NCBI RefSeq assembly: GCF_016583825.1
Contig: NZ_NRRV01000022.1
Span: 1-64,000 of the forward strand
Direction: 5' to 3'
From: Thiohalocapsa halophila
GTDB taxonomy: Bacteria > Pseudomonadota > Gammaproteobacteria > Chromatiales > Chromatiaceae
Length of the DNA stretch: 64,000 nt
Shown here piece by piece: positions 35,627-43,682 of the stretch (positions are counted from its first letter, which is position 1; the number at the start of each line of letters is the position of its first letter). A model generated the notes under the pieces. The model saw nothing but the letters and a program-made list of their open reading frames with translations, was not told where the DNA came from and did not search any database. Position numbers and translations under genes: made by a program.

Positions 35627-35852
35627 GCAATCGCTCCCAGATCTGACGACGCAGCGGGTCCGTCGGCGGCTCCGCCGCCGCGCCCTGATCGAACAGATCC
35701 TCCCCCAGGTCAAAGGCATCGGGCGCGGGCTCGAAGCCACGAAGCCATTGCTCCAGGCTTTGCTTAACGGCCTCGCTCTTGGTGAGGCCAAGCCGGCCAC
35801 AGACGCTCTGCAAACGGTCTTCGGTGTCCTTATCGAGACGGACGGACAGCAT
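35604..35852 (-). CDS. Ribbon-helix-helix antitoxin
   Basis: 82 residues; MLSVRLDKDTEDRLQSVCGRLGLTKSEAVKQSLEQWL is a textbook RHH DNA-binding domain, and the rest (FDLGEDLFDQG...) the toxin-binding tail. First gene of the pair; ATG 35852. A palindrome 28 bp upstream (35881-35895) is the likely operator. Together with the PIN gene it forms the only fully intact module between brxD and brxHI. Confidence 0.88.
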   Translation of the reverse strand: MLSVRLDKDTEDRLQSVCGRLGLTKSEAVKQSLEQWLRGFEPAPDAFDLGEDLFDQGAAAEPPTDPLRRQIWERLHEKYRPG

Positions 35853-35880
35853 GATCAGATCCTCGCGGGGTGGCTTCTAT

Positions 35881-35895
35881 GTATGACTGTCATAC
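35881..35895 (-). promoter_or_regulatory. RHH operator upstream of the PIN module
   Basis: GTATGAC-T-GTCATAC, a perfect 7-bp palindrome with one central base, followed on the + strand by CGAACATAACG. Short AT-richer palindromes directly upstream of RHH antitoxins are normally autoregulatory sites. A truncated REP half (GATGGCTCCCACGCTG, 35978-35993) lies farther on. Confidence 0.65.
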
Positions 35896-36061
35896 GAACA
35901 TAACGATTGCGAGCGCGCAACCCCCGGGCTTGATGGTGTTCGGATATGCGGGTCGGTCGGCTGGGCCGGTCTGTGCTGATGGCTCCCACGCTGCAAAGAT
36001 CGGGCAACTATTCGCCGTCAAGCCTATCAGGTAGTCTCGTCGACGGTGGGGCCGAACTGAG

Positions 36062-38191
36062 ATGAGCACATTCGACCAGCTGCATCCGGCGCTGCAGCAC
36101 CACATCGTCAACACCCTGGGCTGGCGCTCGCTGCGGCCGCTGCAGGCGGCGGCCATCGCACCGATCCTGGCCGGCGAGCACGCGCTCCTGTTGGCACCGA
36201 CGGCCGGCGGCAAGACCGAGGCGGCCATCCTGCCGGTGCTGTCGCGGAGCTTGAGCGAGCACTGGCAGGGTCTCGGCGTCTTGTACCTCTGTCCGATCAA
36301 GGCGCTGCTGAACAACCTGGAGCCACGCCTGGCCCACTATGCCGGACTCCTCGGGCGCCGTGCGGCGCTGTGGCACGGGGATGTCGGGGCGTCCCGCAAG
36401 GGTGGGCTGCTGCGCGAGCCGCCCGATATCCTGCTGACGACGCCGGAGTCGCTGGAGGGGATGCTGGTCTCCCGCCGCGTGGATCATCGGCGGCTGTTCG
36501 GCGGACTGCACACGGTCGTCATCGACGAGCTGCATGCCTTCGCCGGCGATGATCGGGGCTGGCATCTGTTGTACCTGCTGGAGCGCCTGAGCCGCATCGC
36601 CGGCCGGGAGCTCCAGCGCCTGGGCCTTTCGGCCACCGTCGGCAATCCCCAGTCGCTGTGCGATTGGCTCGCCGGCGGCTGCGAGCGACCGCGGCGGGTG
36701 CTCGATCCGCCGGCCGAGGCCAACGGGGTCACGGCCGGCGGCGGCGCAGCCGACAGCGACGTGGCGCTGGATTGGGTCGGCAGCCTGGAGAATGCCGCGC
36801 TAGTGATCTCGCGGCTGCACCGGGGCGAGAAGCGCCTGGTCTTCTGCGACAGCCGGGCGCGGGTCGAGCAGCTGGCACTGGCGCTGCGGGCGCTCGAGGT
36901 GCAGACCTTCGTCTCCCATAGCTGCCTCAGCCTTACGGAGCGCCGGGCGGCGGAGGCGGCCTTTGCTGCCGGCAGCGATTGCGTCATCGTCGCCACCAGC
37001 ACGCTGGAGCTCGGCATCGATGTCGGCGACCTCGACCGCGTGATCCAGATCGACGCGCCGGCGACCGTGGCGTCCTTCCTGCAACGCATCGGCCGCACCG
37101 GGCGGCGGGCGGGGAGCCGACGCAATTGCCTGTTCCTGGTGACGCGGGAAGACGCCTTCCTGCATGCGGCAGCCCTGCTGCAGCTTTGGACCGAAGGCTA
37201 TTTGGAGCCCGTGACGCCGCCGCCGCTGCCGCTGCACATCTTCGCCCAGCAGATCATGGCGCTGGCTCTGCAGGAGGGCGGCATCACGGCCGCCGACTGG
37301 CCGTACTGGCTGGGGCGGCTGCCGGGGCTGGCGGAGGTGGAGGCCGGTCAGCTCGCTGCCCTGCTCGCGTATATGCTCGACACGGGCATCCTGCATGGAG
37401 ACCAGGGCCTGCTCGGCATGGGCGCCGAGGGCGAGCGGCGCTTTGGCCGCAAGCATTTCCTGGAGCTGTTGTCGGTGTTCCTGAGCCCGCCGCTGGTGCG
37501 CGTTTGTCACGGTCGCCAGGAGATCGGTGAGGTTCACCAGTCCACGTTCATGGTGAAGCAGGACGCTCCGACAGTGCTGACCCTGGGCGGGCGCGCGTGG
37601 CGCGCAAAGCACGTGGATTGGCCGCGCCGCAACGCTTATGTGGAGCCCACGGACGAGCCCGGCCGCTCGCGCTGGCAGAGCGTCGGGCAGCCCCTGCACT
37701 TTGCGCTGTGTCAGGCGATGATGCGGGTCCTGGCGAGGGACGGTGAGCCAGTGCGGCTCTCGCGACGGGCGCTCGATTTCATGCAGCGCTTGCGCGAGCG
37801 CTACGCCTGGGTGGCGCCGGAACAAACGGTGCTGATCCGCCACGACGATGGCGCGGTGCGTTGGTGGACCTTCGCCGGCAAGCTCGTCAATGCCGCGCTG
37901 GCCCATGCTCTAAGGGAGCAGGCGGCGACCGTGCGGCCCGATAACCTCTCCATCGGCTTCGACGGCGGCGTCGACGTCGCCGAGCTGCGCACTGTGATCG
38001 CGCGGGTCTTGAGCGCGCCGCTCGACGGGGTCGCGGTGCCCCTGGACGAGGCCTTCATCGCCGAGCTGAAATTCGCCGCCTGCCTGCCGCCCGCTGCGCG
38101 CGAGCAGGTGCTTGCCGCAAGATACGACCTCCGGGGCCATCTCGAAGCCCTGTCAGCCTACCCCGTGTCAGTGGCCCGGCTCAGCGGCTGA
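36062..38191 (+). CDS. brxHI: BREX helicase BrxHI (Lhr-like)
   Basis: Superfamily 2 helicase associated with BREX-2. 709 residues: motif I APTAGGKTEA (K51), motif Ia/Ib PIKALLNN and TTPESLEGML, motif II DELH (D155), motif III LSATVG, and in the second RecA domain VATSTLELGIDVGDLDRVIQ and IGRTGRRAGSRR. C-terminal region carries an Lhr-type winged-helix/auxiliary stretch. ATG 36062. Separated from brxD by the PIN module, but same strand and order as in known type 2 loci; it closes the island. Confidence 0.9.
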   Translation: MSTFDQLHPALQHHIVNTLGWRSLRPLQAAAIAPILAGEHALLLAPTAGGKTEAAILPVLSRSLSEHWQGLGVLYLCPIKALLNNLEPRLAHYAGLLGRRAALWHGDVGASRKGGLLREPPDILLTTPESLEGMLVSRRVDHRRLFGGLHTVVIDELHAFAGDDRGWHLLYLLERLSRIAGRELQRLGLSATVGNPQSLCDWLAGGCERPRRVLDPPAEANGVTAGGGAADSDVALDWVGSLENAALVISRLHRGEKRLVFCDSRARVEQLALALRALEVQTFVSHSCLSLTERRAAEAAFAAGSDCVIVATSTLELGIDVGDLDRVIQIDAPATVASFLQRIGRTGRRAGSRRNCLFLVTREDAFLHAAALLQLWTEGYLEPVTPPPLPLHIFAQQIMALALQEGGITAADWPYWLGRLPGLAEVEAGQLAALLAYMLDTGILHGDQGLLGMGAEGERRFGRKHFLELLSVFLSPPLVRVCHGRQEIGEVHQSTFMVKQDAPTVLTLGGRAWRAKHVDWPRRNAYVEPTDEPGRSRWQSVGQPLHFALCQAMMRVLARDGEPVRLSRRALDFMQRLRERYAWVAPEQTVLIRHDDGAVRWWTFAGKLVNAALAHALREQAATVRPDNLSIGFDGGVDVAELRTVIARVLSAPLDGVAVPLDEAFIAELKFAACLPPAAREQVLAARYDLRGHLEALSAYPVSVARLSG

Positions 38192-38261
38192 GCCGGACAC
38201 CGGCGCTTTTACCTGGCTCCGCGGCCGCGAGCCTGGCGGCGGGAGGGTTGCTCACCGCCGC

Positions 38262-38582
38262 TCAGGTCTGATCCCACATGACGTTCTTCTCTTCCCGTGC
38301 GGCGGCCTCCAGCAGCTCGAGCAGCGGCAGGGCACGCTTGGCCAGGCTCACGCTCTCGCTGCGGGCGGCGTCCTCGTCGTCGTCGTCCCGGTGGGGATTG
38401 AGCGGCGCATTGGGGTTGTGAGCCACGGCTGCGCGGAGCGTCTCCAGGGCCTTGGGCACGTCTTCGGCGAGGATGGCACCGGGGATGGTGCCGCTGTGGC
38501 CCATCATTTTGATCAATGCCTTGGCGACGTCGCCGAACATGGTGATGTCCGCATAGGCGGGGGTCTTGAAGGTGATGAGCAT
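38262..38582 (-). CDS. DUF1840 family protein
   Basis: 106 residues, MLITFKTPAYADITMFGDVAKALIKMMGHSGTIPGAI... matching the DUF1840 pattern, a small cytoplasmic protein common in beta- and gammaproteobacteria. C terminus ...NVMWDQT is characteristic (the invariant W). Contains an Asp/Glu run (DDDDED). Function unknown. ATG 38582 chosen at the family start. Convergent with brxHI, 70 bp apart, so it marks the return to core genome. Confidence 0.82.
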   Translation of the reverse strand: MLITFKTPAYADITMFGDVAKALIKMMGHSGTIPGAILAEDVPKALETLRAAVAHNPNAPLNPHRDDDDEDAARSESVSLAKRALPLLELLEAAAREEKNVMWDQT

Positions 38583-38650
38583 GGCGTTTCTCGTGAAGTC
38601 GGTGGCGCGGCGCGGGCGAGGTATCAGGGCATCAGCATAGCGCCCGGCGG

Positions 38651-38694
38651 GCGGGCATGCTGGCGTCGGTGGGCGGGCATGCTGGCGTCGGTGG
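38651..38694. repeat. 22-bp tandem direct repeat
   Basis: Two exact copies of a 22-bp unit beginning GCGGGCATGCTGGCG lie back to back at 38651-38672 and 38673-38694, in the 251-bp divergent promoter region between the DUF1840 gene and the next hypothetical gene. Each copy contains GCATGC. May be an operator duplication or a slippage product. Confidence 0.8.
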
Positions 38695-38833
38695 GCAGCC
38701 TTGTGCAGCACGGGCGGTCGGCGGCCCTGCGCGGCTGCCGAGCGGAAAAACCGCTGCGCGCATGGGGCATGGGCGCAGCGCGGCGGTACACTGCCCGGGC
38801 CGAATCGCCCGCGCCACTGCCGAGGAGCCCAGC

Positions 38834-39985
38834 ATGCAAACAGGCCCGCGCCAGCTCGTCACGCCCTTTCGCCCCATCCCGCTGGAGGTGCCGGAGGGCA
38901 TGGCCCCCAACGAATTCTTCAACAGCGCCGAGAACCTAAACGACCTGGTGCACAACAATGGTCTGCTGAGCAATCCCGAGCACCTGCTGCTGTACCGCAA
39001 GGCCCTCGGCCATTCCGGCACCTTCGACTGCTCCATCATCTACAACACCGCCCGGGAGATTCTGAACCCGCTCGGCCGGCCGGTGCGCCGCACCCAGGTG
39101 CCGGAGCGGGTGCGCCGGGTCTGGAACCGCATGAACGCCGTCATCATCGGCTACATGCTGGAGCAGTGGCCGGAGCCGGCGGAGGCCCTGGTGCTGGCGG
39201 GCGAGGCGAGCCTGGACGCCACCTGGCCGCTGACAGCGCCCGGCGTGCCCAGTATTCGCATGCTGCACAATCATTTCATGGTCTTTCCGCAGGCGGATCT
39301 GCGCAGCGCCGAGCCCGCCGACCCCAGCAACCCCAACCTCACCGACGGCGGCCAGCACAGCCTTTTTCAGGCGCACATGCGCGATGTCTACCGGGCCTTT
39401 TTCGCCACGGCGCTGGAGCTGGAGCTGCTGTGCCCGGCGGGCGGCGAGGATTCGGCGCTGGCCCTGACCGGCTATCCCCAGGGCCTGCCCTGCTGGGAGA
39501 TCCGCGGCGGCGCCGCCGCCCTGCGCGACATGCGCTTCTGGCACGAGTACGATGCCCTGCTGATGGGGTTCCTGGACTTCTACCGCAGCTTCTTCAGCCA
39601 GGTATCCAGCCGCAATGCGGACCTGCTGCCGGACCTGTACTTCCCGGCCGCCGTCGAGCGCATCCTGCTGGCCAACGACGCCTTCATGGGCACGGCCAAG
39701 ACGATCCGCGAGCGCTGCATCCACGAGCCCGCCTATGCCAATGCCATCCGCTGGGAGCCCGCCTTCAAGCAGCTCATTTATCGCGGCGACGACGGCCGGC
39801 TGTTCGTGACCATCAGCCAGAACTCCATCGGCAACGCCATCACCGAATTGCTGGGTGTCGTGGTCAAGCGGGTGCCGGATGCCGAGGCCTACGCCGGGCT
39901 GGAGCCGGCGCTGCTCGCGCACCTGCACCGGGTGCGCGAGCGGCTCGCGGCGGCGGACCTGGGGGAGATCCTGGGCGTCGATTGA
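38834..39985 (+). CDS. Conserved hypothetical protein, 383 residues
   Basis: I do not recognise the family. MQTGPRQLVTPFRPIPLEVPEG... soluble, no signal peptide or membrane segment, rich in aromatic residues and histidine (MLHNHFMVFP; RFWHEYDALLMGFLDFYRSFF), and ending ERLAAADLGEILGVD. Good coding character, SD GAGGAG at 38822-38827, ATG 38834. A metal or haem role could be imagined from the His-rich segments, but there is no motif to rest on. Divergent from the DUF1840 gene; a Uma2 fragment follows. Confidence 0.6.
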   Translation: MQTGPRQLVTPFRPIPLEVPEGMAPNEFFNSAENLNDLVHNNGLLSNPEHLLLYRKALGHSGTFDCSIIYNTAREILNPLGRPVRRTQVPERVRRVWNRMNAVIIGYMLEQWPEPAEALVLAGEASLDATWPLTAPGVPSIRMLHNHFMVFPQADLRSAEPADPSNPNLTDGGQHSLFQAHMRDVYRAFFATALELELLCPAGGEDSALALTGYPQGLPCWEIRGGAAALRDMRFWHEYDALLMGFLDFYRSFFSQVSSRNADLLPDLYFPAAVERILLANDAFMGTAKTIRERCIHEPAYANAIRWEPAFKQLIYRGDDGRLFVTISQNSIGNAITELLGVVVKRVPDAEAYAGLEPALLAHLHRVRERLAAADLGEILGVD

Positions 39986-40152
39986 GCCATGGCATCATGC
40001 GCACCGGCGTCCCGCGCAGATCCCGGTGCAGGCGCCCGCGCGGTGCTTTTGGGTTCTCGAGCCGCCGCACACACCTGCTAAGCTGTCGCTTGCAGGCAGC
40101 CTGGCACCGCTCGCTGCGCGCGGCCGGGGACTGTCCAAACCGGAGGCAAGCC

Positions 40153-40385
40153 ATGGCGACCACCGCCGAGCACATCCGCGAAGACGCCGCCCGCTTCGAG
40201 CCGGCACCGGCGGAGCAGCGCGTGCTGCTCCAGCACGCCACCTGGACCGATTACCAACGCCTCGACGAGCTGCGCGGCGAATCGGCCGTGCCGCGCCTGA
40301 CCTTAGCGCCCTCATTGCCGAGTGCATAGCGGCGCCCAGCCAGACGGCGGCGGTGCGATTGCTCCGCGAACGGCTCGCGCCTTGA
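40153..40385 (+). pseudogene. Uma2 (DUF820) nuclease-like gene with internal deletion
   Basis: ATG 40153 opens MATTAEHIREDAARFEPAP and TWTDYQRLDELRGESAVPRLT, the start of a Uma2-family PD-(D/E)XK-like protein. Instead of the usual LDGVLELMSPS continuation, the sequence jumps to the C-terminal segment, read in another frame as DLSALIAECIAAPSQTAAVR..., ending TGA at 40383-40385. The catalytic core, about 130 residues, is missing. Confidence 0.75.
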
Positions 40386-40551
40386 TCGCCCGGGTGCAGA
40401 CGCTCGGCGCCGGTGTGTGAGCCGCGTTGACGCAGTAGAGCGCTACATGCGCTCAGTGAAGCCGTTGCGGCCGTAGGATTGTCCTCGCAGGAAGGGTGGA
40501 GCCGGTGCGCTACGCTGCGCGACGACGCCTATCCAAGACCTACGAGCCCAG

Positions 40552-41058
40552 ATGCGAGACCCCGCCGACACGCGCATTCTCGGAGCCCGCTCCAACCCGC
40601 TGCGGGTGCTGGCGGCGCGGCTGGTCGCCCATGTGCTTGGTATCCTGGCTTACTCCTGCTTGAGCCCCGTGGTCATCAGCTACACCATCCTGGTCCTGGG
40701 GACCCTCGGCCTGGGCCTGGTGGTCGGCGGCATCAACGAGCAGGGCTCCAGCATCCGGGACATCCTCGGGCACCTGTTCTCCGTCGCTGACGGTGCTTGG
40801 GTCGAGTTCGTGTGGCGCGGCGACCTGTCCTTCGAGCAGAACGCGCTGCGGCTCTTCGGTGGCTTGGGGTTCTTGCTCTGGCTGATGGAACAGGCCATCC
40901 GGCCTTGGCGGCGCGCGCCGCGAGCGCAGCGCCGGCCCACGGATCAATTCAAACGGCTCTGGTCGAGGCTCGGCGTGTTCACTGCGGTGCTGTGCACCGT
41001 CACCCTGGCTGCGGCGCTGATCATCGGACCCGGCGGACAGGACTTGACCCTGGGCTGA
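40552..41058 (+). CDS. Hypothetical membrane protein
   Basis: 168 residues with three or four predicted membrane segments: LVAHVLGILAYSCLSPVVI, YTILVLGTLGLGLVVGGI, LFGGLGFLLWLM and AVLCTVTLAAALIIG, separated by a charged WRRAPRAQRRPTDQFKR loop. No family recognised. ATG 40552. A 47-residue membrane protein gene follows after 15 bp and may be co-transcribed. Confidence 0.6.
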   Translation: MRDPADTRILGARSNPLRVLAARLVAHVLGILAYSCLSPVVISYTILVLGTLGLGLVVGGINEQGSSIRDILGHLFSVADGAWVEFVWRGDLSFEQNALRLFGGLGFLLWLMEQAIRPWRRAPRAQRRPTDQFKRLWSRLGVFTAVLCTVTLAAALIIGPGGQDLTLG

Positions 41059-41073
41059 GCGCTTCAGGCCGTC

Positions 41074-41217
41074 ATGACGCTGTATCTGATGGGTGCGCTG
41101 CTATTGCTCGGGTCCACCCCGGCGCTTGCCGGATGGCTCTTCCTCCAGCACGCCCGCAAACGGGTGGCGGCGGCCATTATCGGCGCTGAGCCGCCGAGCG
41201 CCGCAGCAGCGGACTGA
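41074..41217 (+). CDS. 47-residue single-span membrane protein
   Basis: MTLYLMGALLLLGSTPALAG begins a small protein with one hydrophobic helix, then FLQHARKRVAAAIIG and an Ala-rich tail, TGA at 41215. Starts 15 bp after the preceding membrane protein gene, whose stop region may supply its SD. Predicted from coding pattern only; no homologue known to me. Confidence 0.4.
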   Translation: MTLYLMGALLLLGSTPALAGWLFLQHARKRVAAAIIGAEPPSAAAAD

Positions 41218-41424
41218 GCAGCAGCGCCCGCTGCGCAGCGACCGCCGCCAGCCAAGCACACCCCGAGCCGACTCGACTCGGCAACAGCGCACCCGTATGA
41301 CAGGGGTCAGACCCTCGCGGTACGCGTCGTCAAGCTGGCACAGGTCGTGATACCCGAGATGCATGGCTGTACCGCTGGGGGTGCCGCGGCAGCGCGATCG
41401 GCCTGCTCCCTCTACATGCGTTGA

Positions 41425-41454
41425 ATCCTATATCTTGCAAAGCACATATAGGAT
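41425..41454. promoter_or_regulatory. Palindromic operator before the ars-like relics
   Basis: ATCCTATAT and ATATAGGAT form a perfect 9-bp inverted repeat with a 12-bp spacer in an AT-rich patch of otherwise GC-rich DNA. It lies about 70 bp before the permease relic. The size suits an ArsR/SmtB-type dimer site (inference). The gap 41218-41523 holds nothing else supportable. Confidence 0.55.
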
Positions 41455-41523
41455 AATGGCTGATGCCGATCGACATCGACCCGCGCGTCTGCCGCCGCGG
41501 GCCGACAACCGCGGGAGCCCCTG

Positions 41524-41751
41524 ATGCACGACCCCTCTACCTGGCTCGGCGACCTGGTTGCCTATGCCCTGTTCGGCCTGGTTGCCGACTCCGGCGCCGG
41601 CGCGGCGCTGCACTGCTTCGTCATGGATGTCCCCAGCATGTTTGCGCTCTTGGTCCTGGCCATCTGTGCCAGGAGCCTGCTGCACACACCGATTCTTGCC
41701 GGAGCGGGTCTGCGAGGGCGTGCGCGGCCACCTAAGGGAGAGTGCCGATGA
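41524..41751 (+). pseudogene. YraQ/DUF318-type permease remnant
   Basis: MHDPSTWLGDLVAYALFGL...GAALHCFVMDVPSMFALLVLAIC resembles the N terminus of YraQ-type permeases found in arsenic and related operons. After ARSLLH the frame changes: the next frame reads PERVCEGVRGHLRES, the expected continuation (PERVREFVRGR in relatives). The rest of the roughly 330-residue protein is absent and the arsenite permease relic follows. Confidence 0.6.
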
Positions 41752-41920
41752 CCACCCAGTGTGATCGGCGTGACCCTGTTCGTGAACTGGGCGGTGAAGC
41801 CGTTCTCGATGGCGCTGCTGGCCTGGCTCTTCGCTTCCAAGGTGAGCAGATCCTGTCCCAGCCGCTGATCATCCTGATGCTGGCGGTGCCGATCCTGGCG
41901 AGCCGGCCGCGGAGCTTTGA
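41748..41920 (+). pseudogene. ACR3 arsenite transporter remnant
   Basis: Three pieces of an ACR3-like carrier are compressed into about 170 bp in two frames: MTTQC (41748), GVTLFVNWAVKPFSMALLAWLF (from 41767) and FQGEQILSQPLIILMLAVPIL (about 41840-41905). In an intact 350-residue ACR3 they would be separated by 70 or more residues each. So several internal deletions have occurred. From here to 42237 (dsbB) I see no further gene. Confidence 0.6.
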
Positions 41921-42237
41921 TGGGCAGCCTCGCCACCCTGTACCATGCCCTCGCCGGCGCACCGATGCTGGCGCAGCCGGGCGCCCCACCTGGGACCCGG
42001 CGAGCACCTGACCCAGGCGCTGCCGCCTGGCCGCGGCGCCTGTGATCCTCGGCTGGCTGGCGGCAAAGCCCGAGGCGGCGCCGGCTGCACCAGCCGGTCC
42101 GGGCGCGCCAGGGGCCCCAGCACCTGCCGGTATCGGCCGTGCCGGGATTATCCTCGCGCTCGGTCTCGGTACAGTGCCGAGCCTGGTGCCGCTCGACGGG
42201 CTGCCCCTTGCCGCAGCTTCAATGAGAATCCCTCTTT

Positions 42238-42744
42238 ATGGCAGTGATCACCCATCGCCGGCTCTGGCTCCTCATCGCCGGCGCCAGCGCGGCACTCGCC
42301 CTGGCGAGCATCCTGTTGACGGAATGGCTGGCGCTCGCGCCCTGCCACCTGTGCATCTTCCAGCGCCTGCTCTACATGCTGATTGCGCCGCTGGCGCTGA
42401 TCGCAGCCCTGACCACCGGCCTCGCGCGGCGCATCAGTGGCGCGCTGACCGCCTTGGCCGCCGCGGGCGGGGCGGCCACCGCCGGCTATCAGACCTGGCT
42501 GCAAGGCCAGCCCGAGGGGAGCGTTTCCTGCATCGGCCCCGATATGGGCCCCATCGAGCAATTCGTGGAATGGCTCGGCATGCAACAGCCGACGCTGTTC
42601 ATGGCCACTGGCTTCTGCGAAGACGAGGGGCTTGTCATCTTGGGTCTGTCATTGGCCGAATGGGCGCTGCTTTGTTTTGCCCTGATCTGCCTGTCGGCCC
42701 TGTGGCTGCTGCGACCGCAGCGCCGGGGTGCCGGTCGAGACTGA
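42238..42744 (+). CDS. dsbB: Disulfide bond formation protein B
   Basis: Inner-membrane quinone reductase that reoxidises DsbA. 168 residues, four membrane helices; first redox pair C36-H-L-C39 in APCHLC, second pair in VSCIGPD and TGFCEDE, both on periplasmic loops as expected. ATG 42238. Followed by dsbA after 88 bp on the same strand, so the two likely form a unit supplying disulfides to periplasmic proteins such as c-type cytochromes. Confidence 0.9.
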   Translation: MAVITHRRLWLLIAGASAALALASILLTEWLALAPCHLCIFQRLLYMLIAPLALIAALTTGLARRISGALTALAAAGGAATAGYQTWLQGQPEGSVSCIGPDMGPIEQFVEWLGMQQPTLFMATGFCEDEGLVILGLSLAEWALLCFALICLSALWLLRPQRRGAGRD

Positions 42745-42832
42745 GCGCAATCGCCCATTCGAGCCGCTACCGTCACCCGGCAATGCACCGCCGCATCACG
42801 CTGGCCAATTATTATCGTTGCGGAGAACCAAC

Positions 42833-43483
42833 ATGCCGATGACACGCAGAGACTTTCACGTCGGCCTGGCCGCCCTTGTCGCGGCGGCCATCATGCCGGG
42901 TGCACGCGCCGATGACGACCTCGTCGAAGGCCGAGACTGGCGCGCCATGTCGCCGCCGCAGTCCAGCGCGGACCAAGCGCAGATCGAGGTGCTCGAATTC
43001 TTCTCCTATGGCTGCTCCCATTGCGGCTCGCTGAATCCGCTGATCAAGGCATGGGCCGAGCAATTGCCCAACGACGTGGCCTTCCGGCGCGTGCCGGTCA
43101 CCTTCGGTCGCGCGGCCTGGGCCAACCTCGCGCGCCTGTACTACGCGCTCGAGCTGGACGGGTCACTCGCGCAGCTGGATCAGGCCGTCTTCGACGCCGT
43201 CACCCAAGACCGGGTGAACCTCTACACCGAGAAAAACATCCTGAAATGGATCGACCAGCAAGGACTCGACGCCGATGCTTTCGGCAAGACCTTCAACAGT
43301 TTCGCGGTGGAGGCCGCACTCGGGCGTGCACGGGACCTGGAAGCTCGCATGCGGGTGGACGCGGTGCCCCGCATCATTGTGGACGGACGCTATGTGGTCG
43401 TCGGCGAAGGCGTGCGCGGTTACGAGGACCTGCTCCGCATCAACGACGCGCTGGTGCAGCGGGCCCGTGCGGCGCGTCAATGA
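42833..43483 (+). CDS. dsbA: Thiol:disulfide interchange protein DsbA
   Basis: Periplasmic dithiol oxidase of 216 residues. Signal peptide (about 1-26, ending PGARA), thioredoxin fold with active site C61-S-H-C64 in FSYGCSHCG, cis-Pro in VDAVPRIIVDG. The usual Cys-Pro-His-Cys is here Cys-Ser-His-Cys, which should alter redox potential. ATG 42833 with GGAGA 9 nt upstream. Downstream of dsbB. The 199 bp to the convergent pilT-like gene show no gene. Confidence 0.9.
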   Translation: MPMTRRDFHVGLAALVAAAIMPGARADDDLVEGRDWRAMSPPQSSADQAQIEVLEFFSYGCSHCGSLNPLIKAWAEQLPNDVAFRRVPVTFGRAAWANLARLYYALELDGSLAQLDQAVFDAVTQDRVNLYTEKNILKWIDQQGLDADAFGKTFNSFAVEAALGRARDLEARMRVDAVPRIIVDGRYVVVGEGVRGYEDLLRINDALVQRARAARQ

Positions 43484-43682
43484 TCGATAATCTTCATTGC
43501 CCGCCGCGCGCCTTCGTTGCCTTTTGGGGTGACCTGGCTCTCCCTGCTGCTCAGCGTCACCGGCATCGTGCCCGATGTCGCACCGCATGGACGCGTCGCC
43601 AACCGGTACGCTCGGTCCGATGTCGCTTCGCGCTGGGCATCTGCTCGAGCGCGCGTGCGCGACCAAGCCCCATCGCGCGGCC

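Noticed and set aside
36062..38191. The helicase as a general core-genome Lhr unrelated to BREX.
   Set aside because: It is co-directional with and close to brxD, with only a TA module in between, and its order matches type 2 BREX loci; still, assignment as brxHI rests on context and fold together.
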